This document shows positions 1 to 8,405 of a stretch of DNA of 64,000 nucleotides, piece by piece. Numbering within the stretch: position 1 is the stretch's first letter; each line of letters starts with the position of its first letter. The stretch is from Phaeocystidibacter sp965659725 (GTDB taxonomy: Bacteria; Bacteroidota; Bacteroidia; Flavobacteriales; Schleiferiaceae): NCBI GenBank assembly GCA_965659725.1, contig CBFHXG010000010.1:3883-67882 (forward strand). The letters are read 5' to 3'. The translations under genes were made by a program, and so were the position numbers. The notes under the pieces were generated by a model. The model saw only the letters and a list, made by a program, of their open reading frames with translations. It made no database searches and was not told the origin of the DNA.

Positions 1-253
1 CAATGTCTCCCTTCGTTACAGGGCTTCCGTCTTTTATCAAAACGTCCACCTTCACCGTAGGATCTACCTTTTTTAGGATCATCTCTGCAAGTTCAACACC
101 TGCGAGTATGCCATCCTCTTTAATCAGCAGTTGCGCCTTTCCGACGTGATCGGATGGAATACAACTAAGTGCGCTGTGATCGCCGTTGCCAACGTCTTCT
201 TGCAGAGCCTGCTCGATCGATCTATCGAGGTCAGGAATATCAGTGAGCTTCAT
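1..253 (-). CDS. nadC: Nicotinate-nucleotide pyrophosphorylase (quinolinate phosphoribosyltransferase), 5' part only
   Basis: Partial gene; the C-terminal part lies beyond the window edge. The reverse strand reads from ATG at 253 with no stop to base 1 (about 84 codons). NadC converts quinolinate and PRPP to nicotinate mononucleotide in de novo NAD synthesis, in the cytosol. The visible N-terminal domain carries the family pattern A-L-x-E-D-V-G-N-G-D-H-S near residues 16-27, and then the K-A-x-L-x-x-K-E-D-G-x-L-A-G-V stretch leading into the alpha/beta sandwich. The catalytic barrel is not in view. It is divergent from rlmH, with 63 bp between the two start codons that must hold both promoters. 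The identification rests on family recall of these N-terminal motifs. Confidence 0.85.
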   Translation of the reverse strand, partial: MKLTDIPDLDRSIEQALQEDVGNGDHSALSCIPSDHVGKAQLLIKEDGILAGVELAEMILKKVDPTVKVDVLIKDGSPVTKGDI

Positions 254-316
254 TCGAAGGAGTGTTTTTCGCTATCATTGCAAAGTACTGAACTTTCAAG
301 TTAAAGGGGAAACTTC

Positions 317-790
317 ATGGAGATAGTATTGCGCGTAATGGGAAAAACTTCAGAGTCTTATCTGAAAGAAGGAACTGAAGTATACCTCAAGCGATTGAAG
401 CGCTATGTGAAGTTCTCGATGGAGGAGATACCAGACCTCAAAGGGATGAAGAATCGATCGCCTCAAGAACAGAATGAAGCAGAGGGGGAAGTCCTTTTGA
501 AAACGATCCTGCCATCCGACTTAGTTATCCTTCTTGACGAAAACGGGATGATGTATACCAGCAGAGGCTTCTCTGAGCAGATACAAAAGTGGATGAATGC
601 CGGACCAAGTAGGATCGTGTTCATCGTAGGTGGACCATACGGTTTTTCAGAGCAGGTGTATCGGCGAGCAAACGGCAAGCTCAGTCTCAGTAAAATGACG
701 TTCAGTCACCAGATGATCCGAGTGTTTTTCACTGAACAGATCTATCGCGCCTTTACCATCTTGAAGAACGAGCCCTATCATCACGATTGA
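317..790 (+). CDS. rlmH: 23S rRNA (pseudouridine-1915-N3)-methyltransferase RlmH
   Basis: A 157-residue SPOUT-class methyltransferase, the usual family length. It methylates N3 of pseudouridine 1915 in helix 69 of 23S rRNA on assembled 70S ribosomes, using S-adenosylmethionine. The trefoil-knot SAM-binding motif V-G-G-P-Y-G-F sits at residues 104-110. The C-terminal helix with the conserved Y-R-A-x-x-I-x-x-x-x-P-Y-H-H ending is intact. The ATG at 317 gives a full-length N-terminus (M-E-I-V-L-R). A weak -7-like sequence, TATCATTG, lies at 273-280. The gene sits between divergent nadC and downstream holA, 61 bp apart. Confidence 0.95.
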   Translation: MEIVLRVMGKTSESYLKEGTEVYLKRLKRYVKFSMEEIPDLKGMKNRSPQEQNEAEGEVLLKTILPSDLVILLDENGMMYTSRGFSEQIQKWMNAGPSRIVFIVGGPYGFSEQVYRRANGKLSLSKMTFSHQMIRVFFTEQIYRAFTILKNEPYHHD

Positions 791-838
791 TTTCAGGATA
801 AAGAGCGTGAGAATAACCTGCAAATAGAAGGCTTCATT

Positions 839-846
839 TATCTTTG
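839..846 (+). promoter_or_regulatory. -7 box of holA promoter (TATCTTTG)
   Basis: Exact match to the Bacteroidota -7 consensus TAnnTTTG. Only five bases (GCGGC) separate it from the holA ATG at 852, so the predicted transcript would start at or almost at the start codon. No clear TTTG is seen 19 bp upstream. Confidence 0.55.
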
Positions 847-851
847 GCGGC

Positions 852-1850
852 ATGACCTACGAGGCCATTCAAAAAGAATTAGATCAGAAGAAGTACCGTC
901 CCATTTATTTCTTGATGGGAGAGGAGCCGTATTTCATCGATAAGATCATCGCACGTATAGAAAATGAAGTCCTGGATGAATCGGAAAAAGGATTCAATCA
1001 GAATGTACTTTACGGAAAGGATGTAACGGTGCAAGACATCGTTTCGGAAGCCAAGCGGTTTCCCATGATGTCGGAACGACAAGTAGTTATCGTCAAAGAA
1101 GCACAACACGTTCGCAACATCGATGATCTGAAATCATATGCCGAGCAACCGCAAACCAGCACTGTACTTGTTATAGCCTACAAGTATAAAAAGCTCGATA
1201 AACGCAAGGCCTTAGCTAAGGAGCTAGCCAAGAATCACGTCTTGATGGAGAGCAAAAGGCTCTATGATAATCAAGTGGCCGAATGGGTTACCAAGATGAT
1301 CAGGGATAGTGGCTATAAAGTGTCTCCCAAGGCGGTAGCTCTGCTGACAGAGTTTGTGGGAAGTGACCTTGGTAGAATGAATCAAGAGGTCGAAAAACTC
1401 ATGCTCGTTGTGCCAAAAGGGGGTGAGGTTTCCGCAGATGTGATCGAGCGGAACATCGGAATAAGTAAAGACTTCAACAACTTTGAGCTTCAGAAGGCAT
1501 TGGGGCAGGGCGACATTGTGAAGGCCAATAAGATCGTTCATTATTTTGCCCAGAATCCAAAGGACAATCCGCTGGTGATGACCATCAGTTTGGTGTTTTC
1601 CTATTTCACAAAGGTGATGCTCGTGCACACCAATGTTGGCAAGACCCAAAATGAAATGGCCAGCGCACTTAAGGTGAACCCCTATTTTTTAAAGGACTAC
1701 GTTACGGCCGCAAAACGCTACCCTCTCAAGAAGTGCCTGAGGATCATTGGCTACATCCGAGAAGCGGATGCAAGGTCAAAGGGATTGGGCGGGGGCGACA
1801 TATCACAAGAAGATATCCTCAGAGAATTACTCTTTAAGATCCTACATTGA
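852..1850 (+). CDS. holA: DNA polymerase III delta subunit
   Basis: A 332-residue clamp-loader subunit that opens the beta sliding clamp during replication. The N-terminus shows the typical delta pattern (P-I-Y-F-L-M-G-E-E-P-Y-F-I-D) around residues 17-30. The AAA+-like region extends to about residue 145 without a functional Walker A, as expected for delta. A helical domain and a C-terminal collar domain follow (F-x-L-Q-K-A-L-G around 210, then the helices ending near 330). The length suits the family. The start is set by the ATG at 852, which lies immediately behind a -7 promoter box, and no leader or Shine-Dalgarno is visible. No terminator is seen before the TonB-dependent receptor gene. 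Confidence 0.93.
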   Translation: MTYEAIQKELDQKKYRPIYFLMGEEPYFIDKIIARIENEVLDESEKGFNQNVLYGKDVTVQDIVSEAKRFPMMSERQVVIVKEAQHVRNIDDLKSYAEQPQTSTVLVIAYKYKKLDKRKALAKELAKNHVLMESKRLYDNQVAEWVTKMIRDSGYKVSPKAVALLTEFVGSDLGRMNQEVEKLMLVVPKGGEVSADVIERNIGISKDFNNFELQKALGQGDIVKANKIVHYFAQNPKDNPLVMTISLVFSYFTKVMLVHTNVGKTQNEMASALKVNPYFLKDYVTAAKRYPLKKCLRIIGYIREADARSKGLGGGDISQEDILRELLFKILH

Positions 1851-1894
1851 CCAAACCTATTGATGAAAAAGCACGTTAGGCTTATAAGGTTTTC

Positions 1895-1902
1895 TATTTT
1901 TG
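1895..1902 (+). promoter_or_regulatory. -7 box of the TonB-dependent receptor promoter (TATTTTTG)
   Basis: Exact TAnnTTTG match ending 27 nt before the ATG at 1930. The last three bases form an in-frame TTG that could be mistaken for a start codon. Confidence 0.6.
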
Positions 1903-1929
1903 AGGCCATCTGCTAGAACACATGACGGA

Positions 1930-4275
1930 ATGAATACCCTTTTAAGAGGCTTATACTCGCTTACACTTGTATTGGTCACTACCCTTGCCTCCTTCGCTCA
2001 AGGCCCGAGTGGCGTTGTGAGAGGTTACGTTTACGAACAGTCCAATGAAACACCTATCCCTTTTGCCGGAGTGCGCTTGGAACGGAATGGTGAGCGAATT
2101 GCCGCCGTCGTTGCCAATGTGGATGGATTCTATCAGATCAACGACCTACTAGATGGCGCCTATACCCTTACCGCTTTTTACATCGGATATGGCGAGGTTG
2201 TTAAAGAAATTCGTATCCGTGATCAAGGAATAGTTTTCGAACGATTCTATCTGGAGGAGACTGCGGAGGTCTTGGACGACGTTGAAGTTTCAGCAGAGCG
2301 TCAGGTTCGTCAAACTAAGGTTTTAACCGCTGTTACCAATCTCTCTGTTAGAAACATCCAACAGTTTTCCATTGGTGGTGAACCAGATCTTGTTCGTGCA
2401 CTTCAAGTGTTGCCGGGTGTTGTAACAACGGGCGACCAAGGTGGTCAGCTTTACATTCGAGGTGGTGCACCGATCCAGAACCTCACCTTGTTGGATGGAA
2501 TGATCATCTACAATCCTTTCCATAGCATTGGATTCTTCTCAGTATTCGACACCGATATCCTCCAATCAGCCGAAGTATATTCTGCAGGTTTCAATGCCGA
2601 ATATGCAAGTAGGAATAGCTCCGTACTCGACGTTCGTACTCGTGCAGGTAACCGGCAGCGTGTTAGCGGAAAAGTAAGCGGCAGCACCTATCTAGGTAAA
2701 GCTCTTCTTGAAGTGCCTATTGGCAAGAAAGATGAGAATGGATTTGCTCCAGTGAGTGCCCTCGTTTCGTACAAACGTTCTTTCTTGGCAGAGAGCTCGC
2801 CGATCTTCTATCCGTATGTAGAAACAGAATACGATGGTCTTCCATTTGAATTCGAAGATGTGTACGCGAAGATGACGTATCAATCCGATGGTGGATCCAG
2901 TGTGAACCTCTTTGGTTTCAACTTTACGGATCAAGTTCGATTTGCTGGTGACAGGAGTATCGCGTGGGATAGCTATGGCTATGGAGCGAACTTCACCGCG
3001 ATCCCGCCATCAAGTAAGGTATTGATCAACGGTAGTTTCGCATTTAGTGATTATGAAATCACATCTACTGAATTGGTCGATCAACCTCGCAATAGTTCCA
3101 TCAATGGATTCAATGGCGGTTTGAGTTTTACTTACTTCTTGCGTGACCATGACGAATTGAAATGGGGTATCGAGGCCATTGGATATGCCACAAATTTCAA
3201 TTTTGTGAATTCAGCGGGCAGAGTGCTTCAACAGCAACAAAGCACATCCGAAGTGGGTGGTTATGGTCAGTATAAATTGGAGATCGACCGACTATTGATC
3301 GAGCCAGGTATTCGGGTTCACTATTACAGTGCACTGGCAGAGGCGCGTTTCGAACCGCGCTTGGGCATCAAGTACAACGCTACAGAATGGTTGCGTTTCA
3401 AGGGTGCTGCAGGCATGTATTCTCAGAACCTATTGGCGGCAACGAGTGACCGTGACGTGGTTAACCTGTTCTACGGATTCCTTTCTGCTCCAAATGAACA
3501 ACCTGCAACATACACGGGTGAGAAGCTGGATAGTCGCCTGCAAACGGCCAATCACGCAGTTTTTGGAGTTGAATTCGATCTTGGAAAGTATTGGACATTG
3601 GATCTCGAAACCTACGTAAAGGACTTCCAGAATATCACTACGGTCAACAGGAATAAGATCTATCCAGATGTGAGTTCCTATTCAGATAGACCAGAGTATT
3701 TGCGCAAGAGCTACCTAGCGGAACGCGGACTCGCCTATGGTTTCGACGTTCTTGCTAAGTTTAATTACAAGAGCATCAGCTTCTGGGGAACATACAGCTA
3801 TGCCAAGGTTACCCGAGATGATGGTCAGCAAGTTTATGCACCTCACTTCGATAGAAGACACAACACCAACTTGGTTGGAACGTATAAATTCGGCGAGAAA
3901 GGCTCTTGGGAATTGAACCTTCGTTGGAACTTGGGTACAGGATTTCCTTTTACACCAATCGCCGGGTATTACCAACAACTTCCATGGACGGATGGCGAAA
4001 ACAACCCGGTGCTCGATTATCCGTACCCTACAGAGAATGGCGAATTGGGGACCCTTTATGGTGACTTGAATAGCAAGCGTTTGCCTACGTATCACAGAAT
4101 GGATGTAACGATCAAGAAGACGTGGGAAACAGGCAAGCATTCAAGGCTGGAAGTGGCGTTCGCGGCAACCAATGTGTACAATCGAAATAACATCTTTTAC
4201 TTCGATACAGACGACCGCCGAAGGGTGGACCAATTGCCGATCATGCCAACGGTTATTGCCACTTACGGTTTTTAA
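1930..4275 (+). CDS. TonB-dependent outer-membrane receptor with carboxypeptidase-regulatory-like N-domain
   Basis: About 781 residues. Residues 1-23 form a Sec signal peptide ending S-F-A before Q24. Residues about 28-110 form a carboxypeptidase-D regulatory-like beta sandwich, common in Bacteroidota receptors. The plug domain spans about 120-240 and includes I-R-G-G and the L-D-G-M-x-I-Y-N-P-F-H segment. The rest is a 22-strand-type barrel that ends in aromatic F. It should import an iron complex, cofactor or polymer fragment across the outer membrane using TonB energy. The substrate cannot be told, because no SusD partner or biosynthetic gene is adjacent. An upstream in-frame TTG at 1900 is rejected because it falls inside the -7 box; the ATG at 1930 begins the signal peptide directly. 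Confidence 0.9.
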   Translation: MNTLLRGLYSLTLVLVTTLASFAQGPSGVVRGYVYEQSNETPIPFAGVRLERNGERIAAVVANVDGFYQINDLLDGAYTLTAFYIGYGEVVKEIRIRDQGIVFERFYLEETAEVLDDVEVSAERQVRQTKVLTAVTNLSVRNIQQFSIGGEPDLVRALQVLPGVVTTGDQGGQLYIRGGAPIQNLTLLDGMIIYNPFHSIGFFSVFDTDILQSAEVYSAGFNAEYASRNSSVLDVRTRAGNRQRVSGKVSGSTYLGKALLEVPIGKKDENGFAPVSALVSYKRSFLAESSPIFYPYVETEYDGLPFEFEDVYAKMTYQSDGGSSVNLFGFNFTDQVRFAGDRSIAWDSYGYGANFTAIPPSSKVLINGSFAFSDYEITSTELVDQPRNSSINGFNGGLSFTYFLRDHDELKWGIEAIGYATNFNFVNSAGRVLQQQQSTSEVGGYGQYKLEIDRLLIEPGIRVHYYSALAEARFEPRLGIKYNATEWLRFKGAAGMYSQNLLAATSDRDVVNLFYGFLSAPNEQPATYTGEKLDSRLQTANHAVFGVEFDLGKYWTLDLETYVKDFQNITTVNRNKIYPDVSSYSDRPEYLRKSYLAERGLAYGFDVLAKFNYKSISFWGTYSYAKVTRDDGQQVYAPHFDRRHNTNLVGTYKFGEKGSWELNLRWNLGTGFPFTPIAGYYQQLPWTDGENNPVLDYPYPTENGELGTLYGDLNSKRLPTYHRMDVTIKKTWETGKHSRLEVAFAATNVYNRNNIFYFDTDDRRRVDQLPIMPTVIATYGF

Positions 4276-4320
4276 TTACAGAAAGCGCCTCTCGCGGTTT
4301 CTCGTCCGCTTGCATTTCCC

Positions 4321-4328
4321 TATTTTTG
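4321..4328 (+). promoter_or_regulatory. -7 box of the pyrG-yidC promoter (TATTTTTG)
   Basis: Exact TAnnTTTG match, 25 nt before the pyrG ATG. It falls in the 78-bp gap after the TonB receptor gene. Confidence 0.6.
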
Positions 4329-4353
4329 CCGAGATTTTTTGAATCGAGGAAAA

Positions 4354-5976
4354 ATGGGAAAGTCCAGCACCAAGTACATCTTTGTAACCGGAGGCGTTAC
4401 GTCATCTTTAGGAAAGGGAATCATTTCGTCTTCCCTTGCAACGCTTCTTCAGAGTCGCGGGTATTCCGTGACCATCCAGAAGCTGGACCCCTATATCAAT
4501 ATCGATCCGGGAACGCTTAATCCGTACGAGCACGGAGAGTGTTTTGTAACCGATGACGGTGCAGAAACCGACCTCGACCTTGGTCATTATGAGCGTTTCC
4601 TGAATCGTCCAACGTCACAAGCCAACAACGTAACTACAGGTCGCATCTATCAATCTGTGATCGATAAGGAGCGTCGTGGTGACTACCTGGGTAAGACTGT
4701 TCAGGTTATTCCGCATATCACGGATGAGATCAAGAATCGCATCATGATGTTGGGTAACACGGGCGAATTTGAAATCGTGATCACTGAGATCGGTGGTACG
4801 GTAGGTGATATTGAAGCCCTTCCTTACATCGAAACGGTACGACAGCTCAGATGGGAACTTGGTTCAGATTGTATGGTAGTTCACCTCACGTTGGTTCCGA
4901 TGTTGGGAGCAACGGGTGAATTGAAGACCAAGCCTACGCAGCACTCGGTAAAGATGCTTCAAGAAAGTGGTGTTCAGCCAGATGTACTCGTTTGTAGAAG
5001 TGAGCACCACATTGGAGATGAGATCAGAAGAAAGCTGGCCTTGTTCTGTAATGTGACCAAGGATGCTGTGATCGAGTCGATCGATGCTGAAACGATCTAC
5101 GAGGTGCCAGTATTGATGCGTAAGGAGAAACTCGACGACGTGGTGCTTCGAAAGTTGGAGCTGCCACTAACAGGCGAGCCAGATCTTACACGTTGGAAGG
5201 ATTTCCTCTACAAGCTTAAGTACCCTAAGAATGAAGTTGAAATCGGCCTGATCGGTAAGTATGTTGAATTGAAAGATTCTTACAAATCGATCTATGAGTC
5301 CTTGATCCATGCAGGAGCACATAACGAAACCACTGTGAACATCCGATGGATCCATAGCGAAGACCTTGAAGCGGATAACGTGGAAAGAAATATGCGCGAC
5401 CTTGACGGTATCCTTGTGGCACCAGGTTTTGGTGAGCGTGGTTTCGAAGGTAAGATCGAAGCGGTCAAATACGCTCGAGAAAACAATATCCCTTTCTTCG
5501 GCATTTGCTTCGGTATGCAAGCAAGCGTCATTGAATTTGCTAGAAATGTGCTGAAGAAGCCAGAGGCGAATTCTACCGAAGTAAACCCAAATACGCCAGA
5601 TCCTGTGATCGACCTCATGGAAGAGCAGAAGAAGATCAGCGATATGGGTGGAACGATGCGATTGGGTGCGCAGAACTGTGATCTCGAAGAAGGAAGTAAA
5701 GCCTTCAAGATCTACAAGCGCAGTTCCATCTCCGAGAGACACCGCCATCGCTACGAGTTCAATAACGCATACCTCGAAGAATTGAAAAAAGCAGGTCTAC
5801 GTCCTAGCGGTATAAACCCAGAGACAGGCTTGGTTGAAATAGTTGAAATAGATTCACACCCTTGGTTCGTGGGAGTTCAATTCCACCCAGAATACAAGAG
5901 CACAGTAGCCAATCCGCATCCACTTTTCGTGGGATTCGTAGAAGCGGCTGTCAATTACTCGGTGAGTCAACAATAA
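4354..5976 (+). CDS. pyrG: CTP synthase
   Basis: A 540-residue bifunctional enzyme that aminates UTP to CTP using ATP and glutamine-derived ammonia. The synthetase domain begins at residue 8 with the P-loop-like G-G-V-T-S-S-L-G-K-G (13-22, Lys21). The class I glutamine amidotransferase domain occupies about 295-535, with nucleophile Cys385 in G-I-C-F-G-M-Q and the His511/Glu513 pair in F-H-P-E. All key residues are present and the length is standard. The ATG at 4354 is chosen over a TTG 15 bases upstream because the family N-terminus begins close to T-K-Y-I-F-V-T-G-G. yidC follows after 6 bp, so the two are probably cotranscribed. Confidence 0.97.
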   Translation: MGKSSTKYIFVTGGVTSSLGKGIISSSLATLLQSRGYSVTIQKLDPYINIDPGTLNPYEHGECFVTDDGAETDLDLGHYERFLNRPTSQANNVTTGRIYQSVIDKERRGDYLGKTVQVIPHITDEIKNRIMMLGNTGEFEIVITEIGGTVGDIEALPYIETVRQLRWELGSDCMVVHLTLVPMLGATGELKTKPTQHSVKMLQESGVQPDVLVCRSEHHIGDEIRRKLALFCNVTKDAVIESIDAETIYEVPVLMRKEKLDDVVLRKLELPLTGEPDLTRWKDFLYKLKYPKNEVEIGLIGKYVELKDSYKSIYESLIHAGAHNETTVNIRWIHSEDLEADNVERNMRDLDGILVAPGFGERGFEGKIEAVKYARENNIPFFGICFGMQASVIEFARNVLKKPEANSTEVNPNTPDPVIDLMEEQKKISDMGGTMRLGAQNCDLEEGSKAFKIYKRSSISERHRHRYEFNNAYLEELKKAGLRPSGINPETGLVEIVEIDSHPWFVGVQFHPEYKSTVANPHPLFVGFVEAAVNYSVSQQ

Positions 5977-5982
5977 GATAAA

Positions 5983-7773
5983 ATGGAGCAAAAATCCACG
6001 TTCGACAGAACGCAATTGATCGGTCTTCTATTGATCGGTCTCGTATTCGCGTACTTTAGTTTTAACAGTACAAGCGAGCCTGAACAAGGAGTAGAAGAAC
6101 CACAGCAGGAACAAGTGGATGATGCTGGTTCAAGCGACACACCAGAGGGTGCGTCAACTGCTATCGTTGATTCTGTTAAATCGAGTTCAACAGACAGTAC
6201 CCAACCTGTGGTTCGCGAAGAGCAGACCTATGTGATCGAGAACGAGGTTCTGCGCATTGAGGTGTCCAACAAGGGAGCGCAAGTAGCTCAGGTTCAGCTA
6301 AAGGAATATCAAACTTGGGATAGCCTACCGCTATACCTCGCCAACCACAACCAGGAAATGGCTTTCATGCTTGGGGAATGGAATTCGGCCGAGGCGTGGT
6401 ACGAGGTGAGTGAACGTACAGCTACAAGCATCGCACTTACCACCCAAGGTCCTGAAGGTCCTATTACTTTCCGTTGGGGATTGAAGGGGGCCCGCGAGTA
6501 TCAAACAGATTTCTCCATTGGAGGTAGAACAGCTGAGGCAAAGGACCTTCGTCTGAGTTGGGATCAAAAGACCATCAAACACGAGAAGTCGCGCCGACTA
6601 GAGAACGAAAAGACCCGTATCTCCTATTGGGAAGTTGAAGATGGCGAGATGGAAAACCTCTCCTCGTCAGGCTCCGATGAAGAGCAGGTGAGTAACCTCC
6701 GCTGGATCGCTCACCAAGAGCAGTTCTTCTCTAGCATACTTACCTCCGAAAGTCGTTTTGATAGCGCAACTATGCGTTCACGTGCCTTTGAAAGTGGTGA
6801 GTACATCAAGGAGTTTGAAACGCAGGTTGAAATGCAAACCGTTTCAGGCGACTTCCGCGTAAACATGAATATGTACTACGGCCCGAATAAGTACGATATC
6901 CTCAAGCAGTACGACATGGGTTACGACAAGGTGATCGATTTCGGTTGGGGTATCTTCGGATGGATCTCGCGTGGAGTTGTAGTTAAGATCTTCAACTGGT
7001 TGGATAGCTATCATTTGAATTATGGATTGATCATATTGCTGATGGCACTTTTGATCAAAACAGTTCTTGCTCCATTTACCTTCCAGAGCTATAAGTCAAT
7101 GGCCAAGATGAGGGTGTTGAAGCCAGAGATCGACGAACTCAACGAGAAGTACAAGGATGAAGATCCAATGAAGAAGCAGCAAGCAACCATGGAACTCTAC
7201 CGCAAAGCGGGTGTGAATCCATTGGGAGGTTGTATTCCTCAGCTCCTTCAGTTGCCTATTCTCTTCGCGATGTTCCGATTCTTCCCTGCATCCATCGAGT
7301 TGCGTCAAGAGAGCTTCTGGTGGGCCACCGACCTTTCCACCTACGATGTTATAGCTCAACTGCCATTTGAGATTCCATTCTATGGTAGTCACGTGAGTTT
7401 GTTTACCATCCTCATGGCCATCTCTACGTTCATCTATTCGTACATGAACCAACAGATGACAGGTGGCTCGAACAGTCAAATGCCACAATTGAAGTATATC
7501 ATTTACTTCATGCCGTTCATGTTGTTGTTCTTCTTCAACCAATACCCAGCAGCACTTTCATACTACTATATGGTATCTAACTTGATTACATTCGGACAGC
7601 AGTACGCCATCCGCAAGTTTATCAATGAAGATGCACTTCACGCCAAGTTGCAAGCCAACAAGGAGAAGCCTAAGAAGCAAAGCAAACTTTCAAAGCGCTT
7701 GAGTCAGGCTATGGAGCAACAACAGGAAATGAATGAAGGCGGCAACCGCAGAATGCGCAGAATGAACAAGTGA
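5983..7773 (+). CDS. yidC: Membrane protein insertase YidC
   Basis: 596 residues. YidC inserts and folds inner-membrane proteins, alone or with SecYEG. An N-terminal membrane segment lies at about residues 10-25. A glutamine/serine/threonine-rich linker precedes the large periplasmic beta-sandwich domain (about 75-330). The conserved Oxa1-type core (about 345-555) contains the G-G-C-I-P-Q-L-L-Q-L-P-I-L-F segment. The C-terminus is basic and disordered (K/R/Q/N-rich, about 560-596), consistent with ribosome contact. It follows pyrG by 6 bp and is closed by a strong hairpin terminator. Confidence 0.96.
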   Translation: MEQKSTFDRTQLIGLLLIGLVFAYFSFNSTSEPEQGVEEPQQEQVDDAGSSDTPEGASTAIVDSVKSSSTDSTQPVVREEQTYVIENEVLRIEVSNKGAQVAQVQLKEYQTWDSLPLYLANHNQEMAFMLGEWNSAEAWYEVSERTATSIALTTQGPEGPITFRWGLKGAREYQTDFSIGGRTAEAKDLRLSWDQKTIKHEKSRRLENEKTRISYWEVEDGEMENLSSSGSDEEQVSNLRWIAHQEQFFSSILTSESRFDSATMRSRAFESGEYIKEFETQVEMQTVSGDFRVNMNMYYGPNKYDILKQYDMGYDKVIDFGWGIFGWISRGVVVKIFNWLDSYHLNYGLIILLMALLIKTVLAPFTFQSYKSMAKMRVLKPEIDELNEKYKDEDPMKKQQATMELYRKAGVNPLGGCIPQLLQLPILFAMFRFFPASIELRQESFWWATDLSTYDVIAQLPFEIPFYGSHVSLFTILMAISTFIYSYMNQQMTGGSNSQMPQLKYIIYFMPFMLLFFFNQYPAALSYYYMVSNLITFGQQYAIRKFINEDALHAKLQANKEKPKKQSKLSKRLSQAMEQQQEMNEGGNRRMRRMNK

Positions 7774-7815
7774 TCCTAATTGAACTAGATCGATACGATC
7801 TACTCTCATAAATAG

Positions 7816-7854
7816 AAAAGCCCTGCTGAATTAGTATTCCAGCAGGGCTTTTTT
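7816..7854 (+). terminator. Rho-independent terminator after yidC
   Basis: A 13-bp perfect stem (arms 7816-7828 and 7840-7852, GC core GCCCTGCTG/CAGCAGGGC) with an 11-nt loop and a run of six T. The left arm begins AAAA, so it may also serve the convergent gene on the other strand in part. Confidence 0.92.
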
Positions 7855-7873
7855 GCCATTGAGACCAACCAGA

Positions 7874-8275
7874 TCAGCCTTCCTTTCTCTTTAACCCTTC
7901 TACATCTTCGGTCATCGTAAAGTAAATGACGTCTTCCTCTTTGAGACTGTAAGTGATGTTCAAGAACTCACCCGTAAGCTCAGGGAAGGTGGATGAGTAA
8001 CGAACTCCGTCCTTCGTTTTTACATAGGAAACGCCTCTTGCTATAAGTTTTTCCTCATCCTTAATATAGATGAGTATCAATGCATCCAGTGAGTCGATGG
8101 CTCCGAATTCGCCCATTGAAACTTCATAAAGGGTTACTTCATTTTGGTCATCGAGTGAAACACGGTTACATACATAGGGTACTTGTTCTGCTTCAGTGGA
8201 ATCGACTGGAGCATCTTGCGCCATGGATAGGAGGGGAGCCGCGGCCAACAGGCCAGAGAGAACGAGATTTTTCAT
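7874..8275 (-). CDS. Small secreted protein of unknown function
   Basis: 133 residues. I do not recognise a family. Residues 1-19 form a Sec signal peptide ending S-M-A before Q20. The mature part is acidic and looks like a single beta-rich domain, with alternating hydrophobic residues through V-T-L-Y-E-V and L-N-I-T-Y-S-L. One cysteine (in Y-V-C-N-R) lies near the mature N-terminus. There is no lipobox, sorting domain or membrane segment. It is monocistronic: convergent with yidC across the shared terminator region, and separated from the Omp28-like gene by that gene's own terminator. A 14-bp palindrome sits just upstream of its presumed promoter. Confidence 0.7.
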   Translation of the reverse strand: MKNLVLSGLLAAAPLLSMAQDAPVDSTEAEQVPYVCNRVSLDDQNEVTLYEVSMGEFGAIDSLDALILIYIKDEEKLIARGVSYVKTKDGVRYSSTFPELTGEFLNITYSLKEEDVIYFTMTEDVEGLKRKEG

Positions 8276-8303
8276 AGAACAGAGAATTTAGTTCTTCAGT
8301 AAG

Positions 8304-8317
8304 ATAGGGATCCCTAT
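8304..8317. repeat. 14-bp perfect palindrome in promoter region of the small secreted protein gene
   Basis: ATAGGGATCCCTAT, about 30-42 bp upstream of the ATG on the minus strand. It overlaps a weak -7-like sequence (TATCTTAC on the minus strand, 8299-8306). It could be an operator for a dimeric regulator. Confidence 0.45.
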
Positions 8318-8349
8318 TTGAAACGTGTTCTGACCAAGAGTCTTATGGT

Positions 8350-8381
8350 AAAAAAAAACCCGACCAAGACTGGCCGGGGTT
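8350..8381 (-). terminator. Rho-independent terminator after the Omp28-like gene
   Basis: Read on the minus strand: an imperfect stem AACCC-CGGCCA / TGGTC-GGGTT (8371-8381 with 8357-8366, one bulged C, one G-U pair) and a tetraloop, followed by nine T. It lies 24 bp after the stop codon. Confidence 0.8.
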
Positions 8382-8405
8382 GTATAGGGTGAACGGATAT
8401 CCGTA

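Noticed and set aside
1900..1929. TTG start codons for the TonB receptor, and the same for pyrG (4339), the TPR protein (16700), tatA (32963), the HhH protein (47874) and others
   Set aside because: At 1900, 16700, 32963 and 47874 the TTG belongs to the TTTG of a -7 box, and at 4339 it lies just past one, with a good ATG and proper N-terminus a short way downstream.
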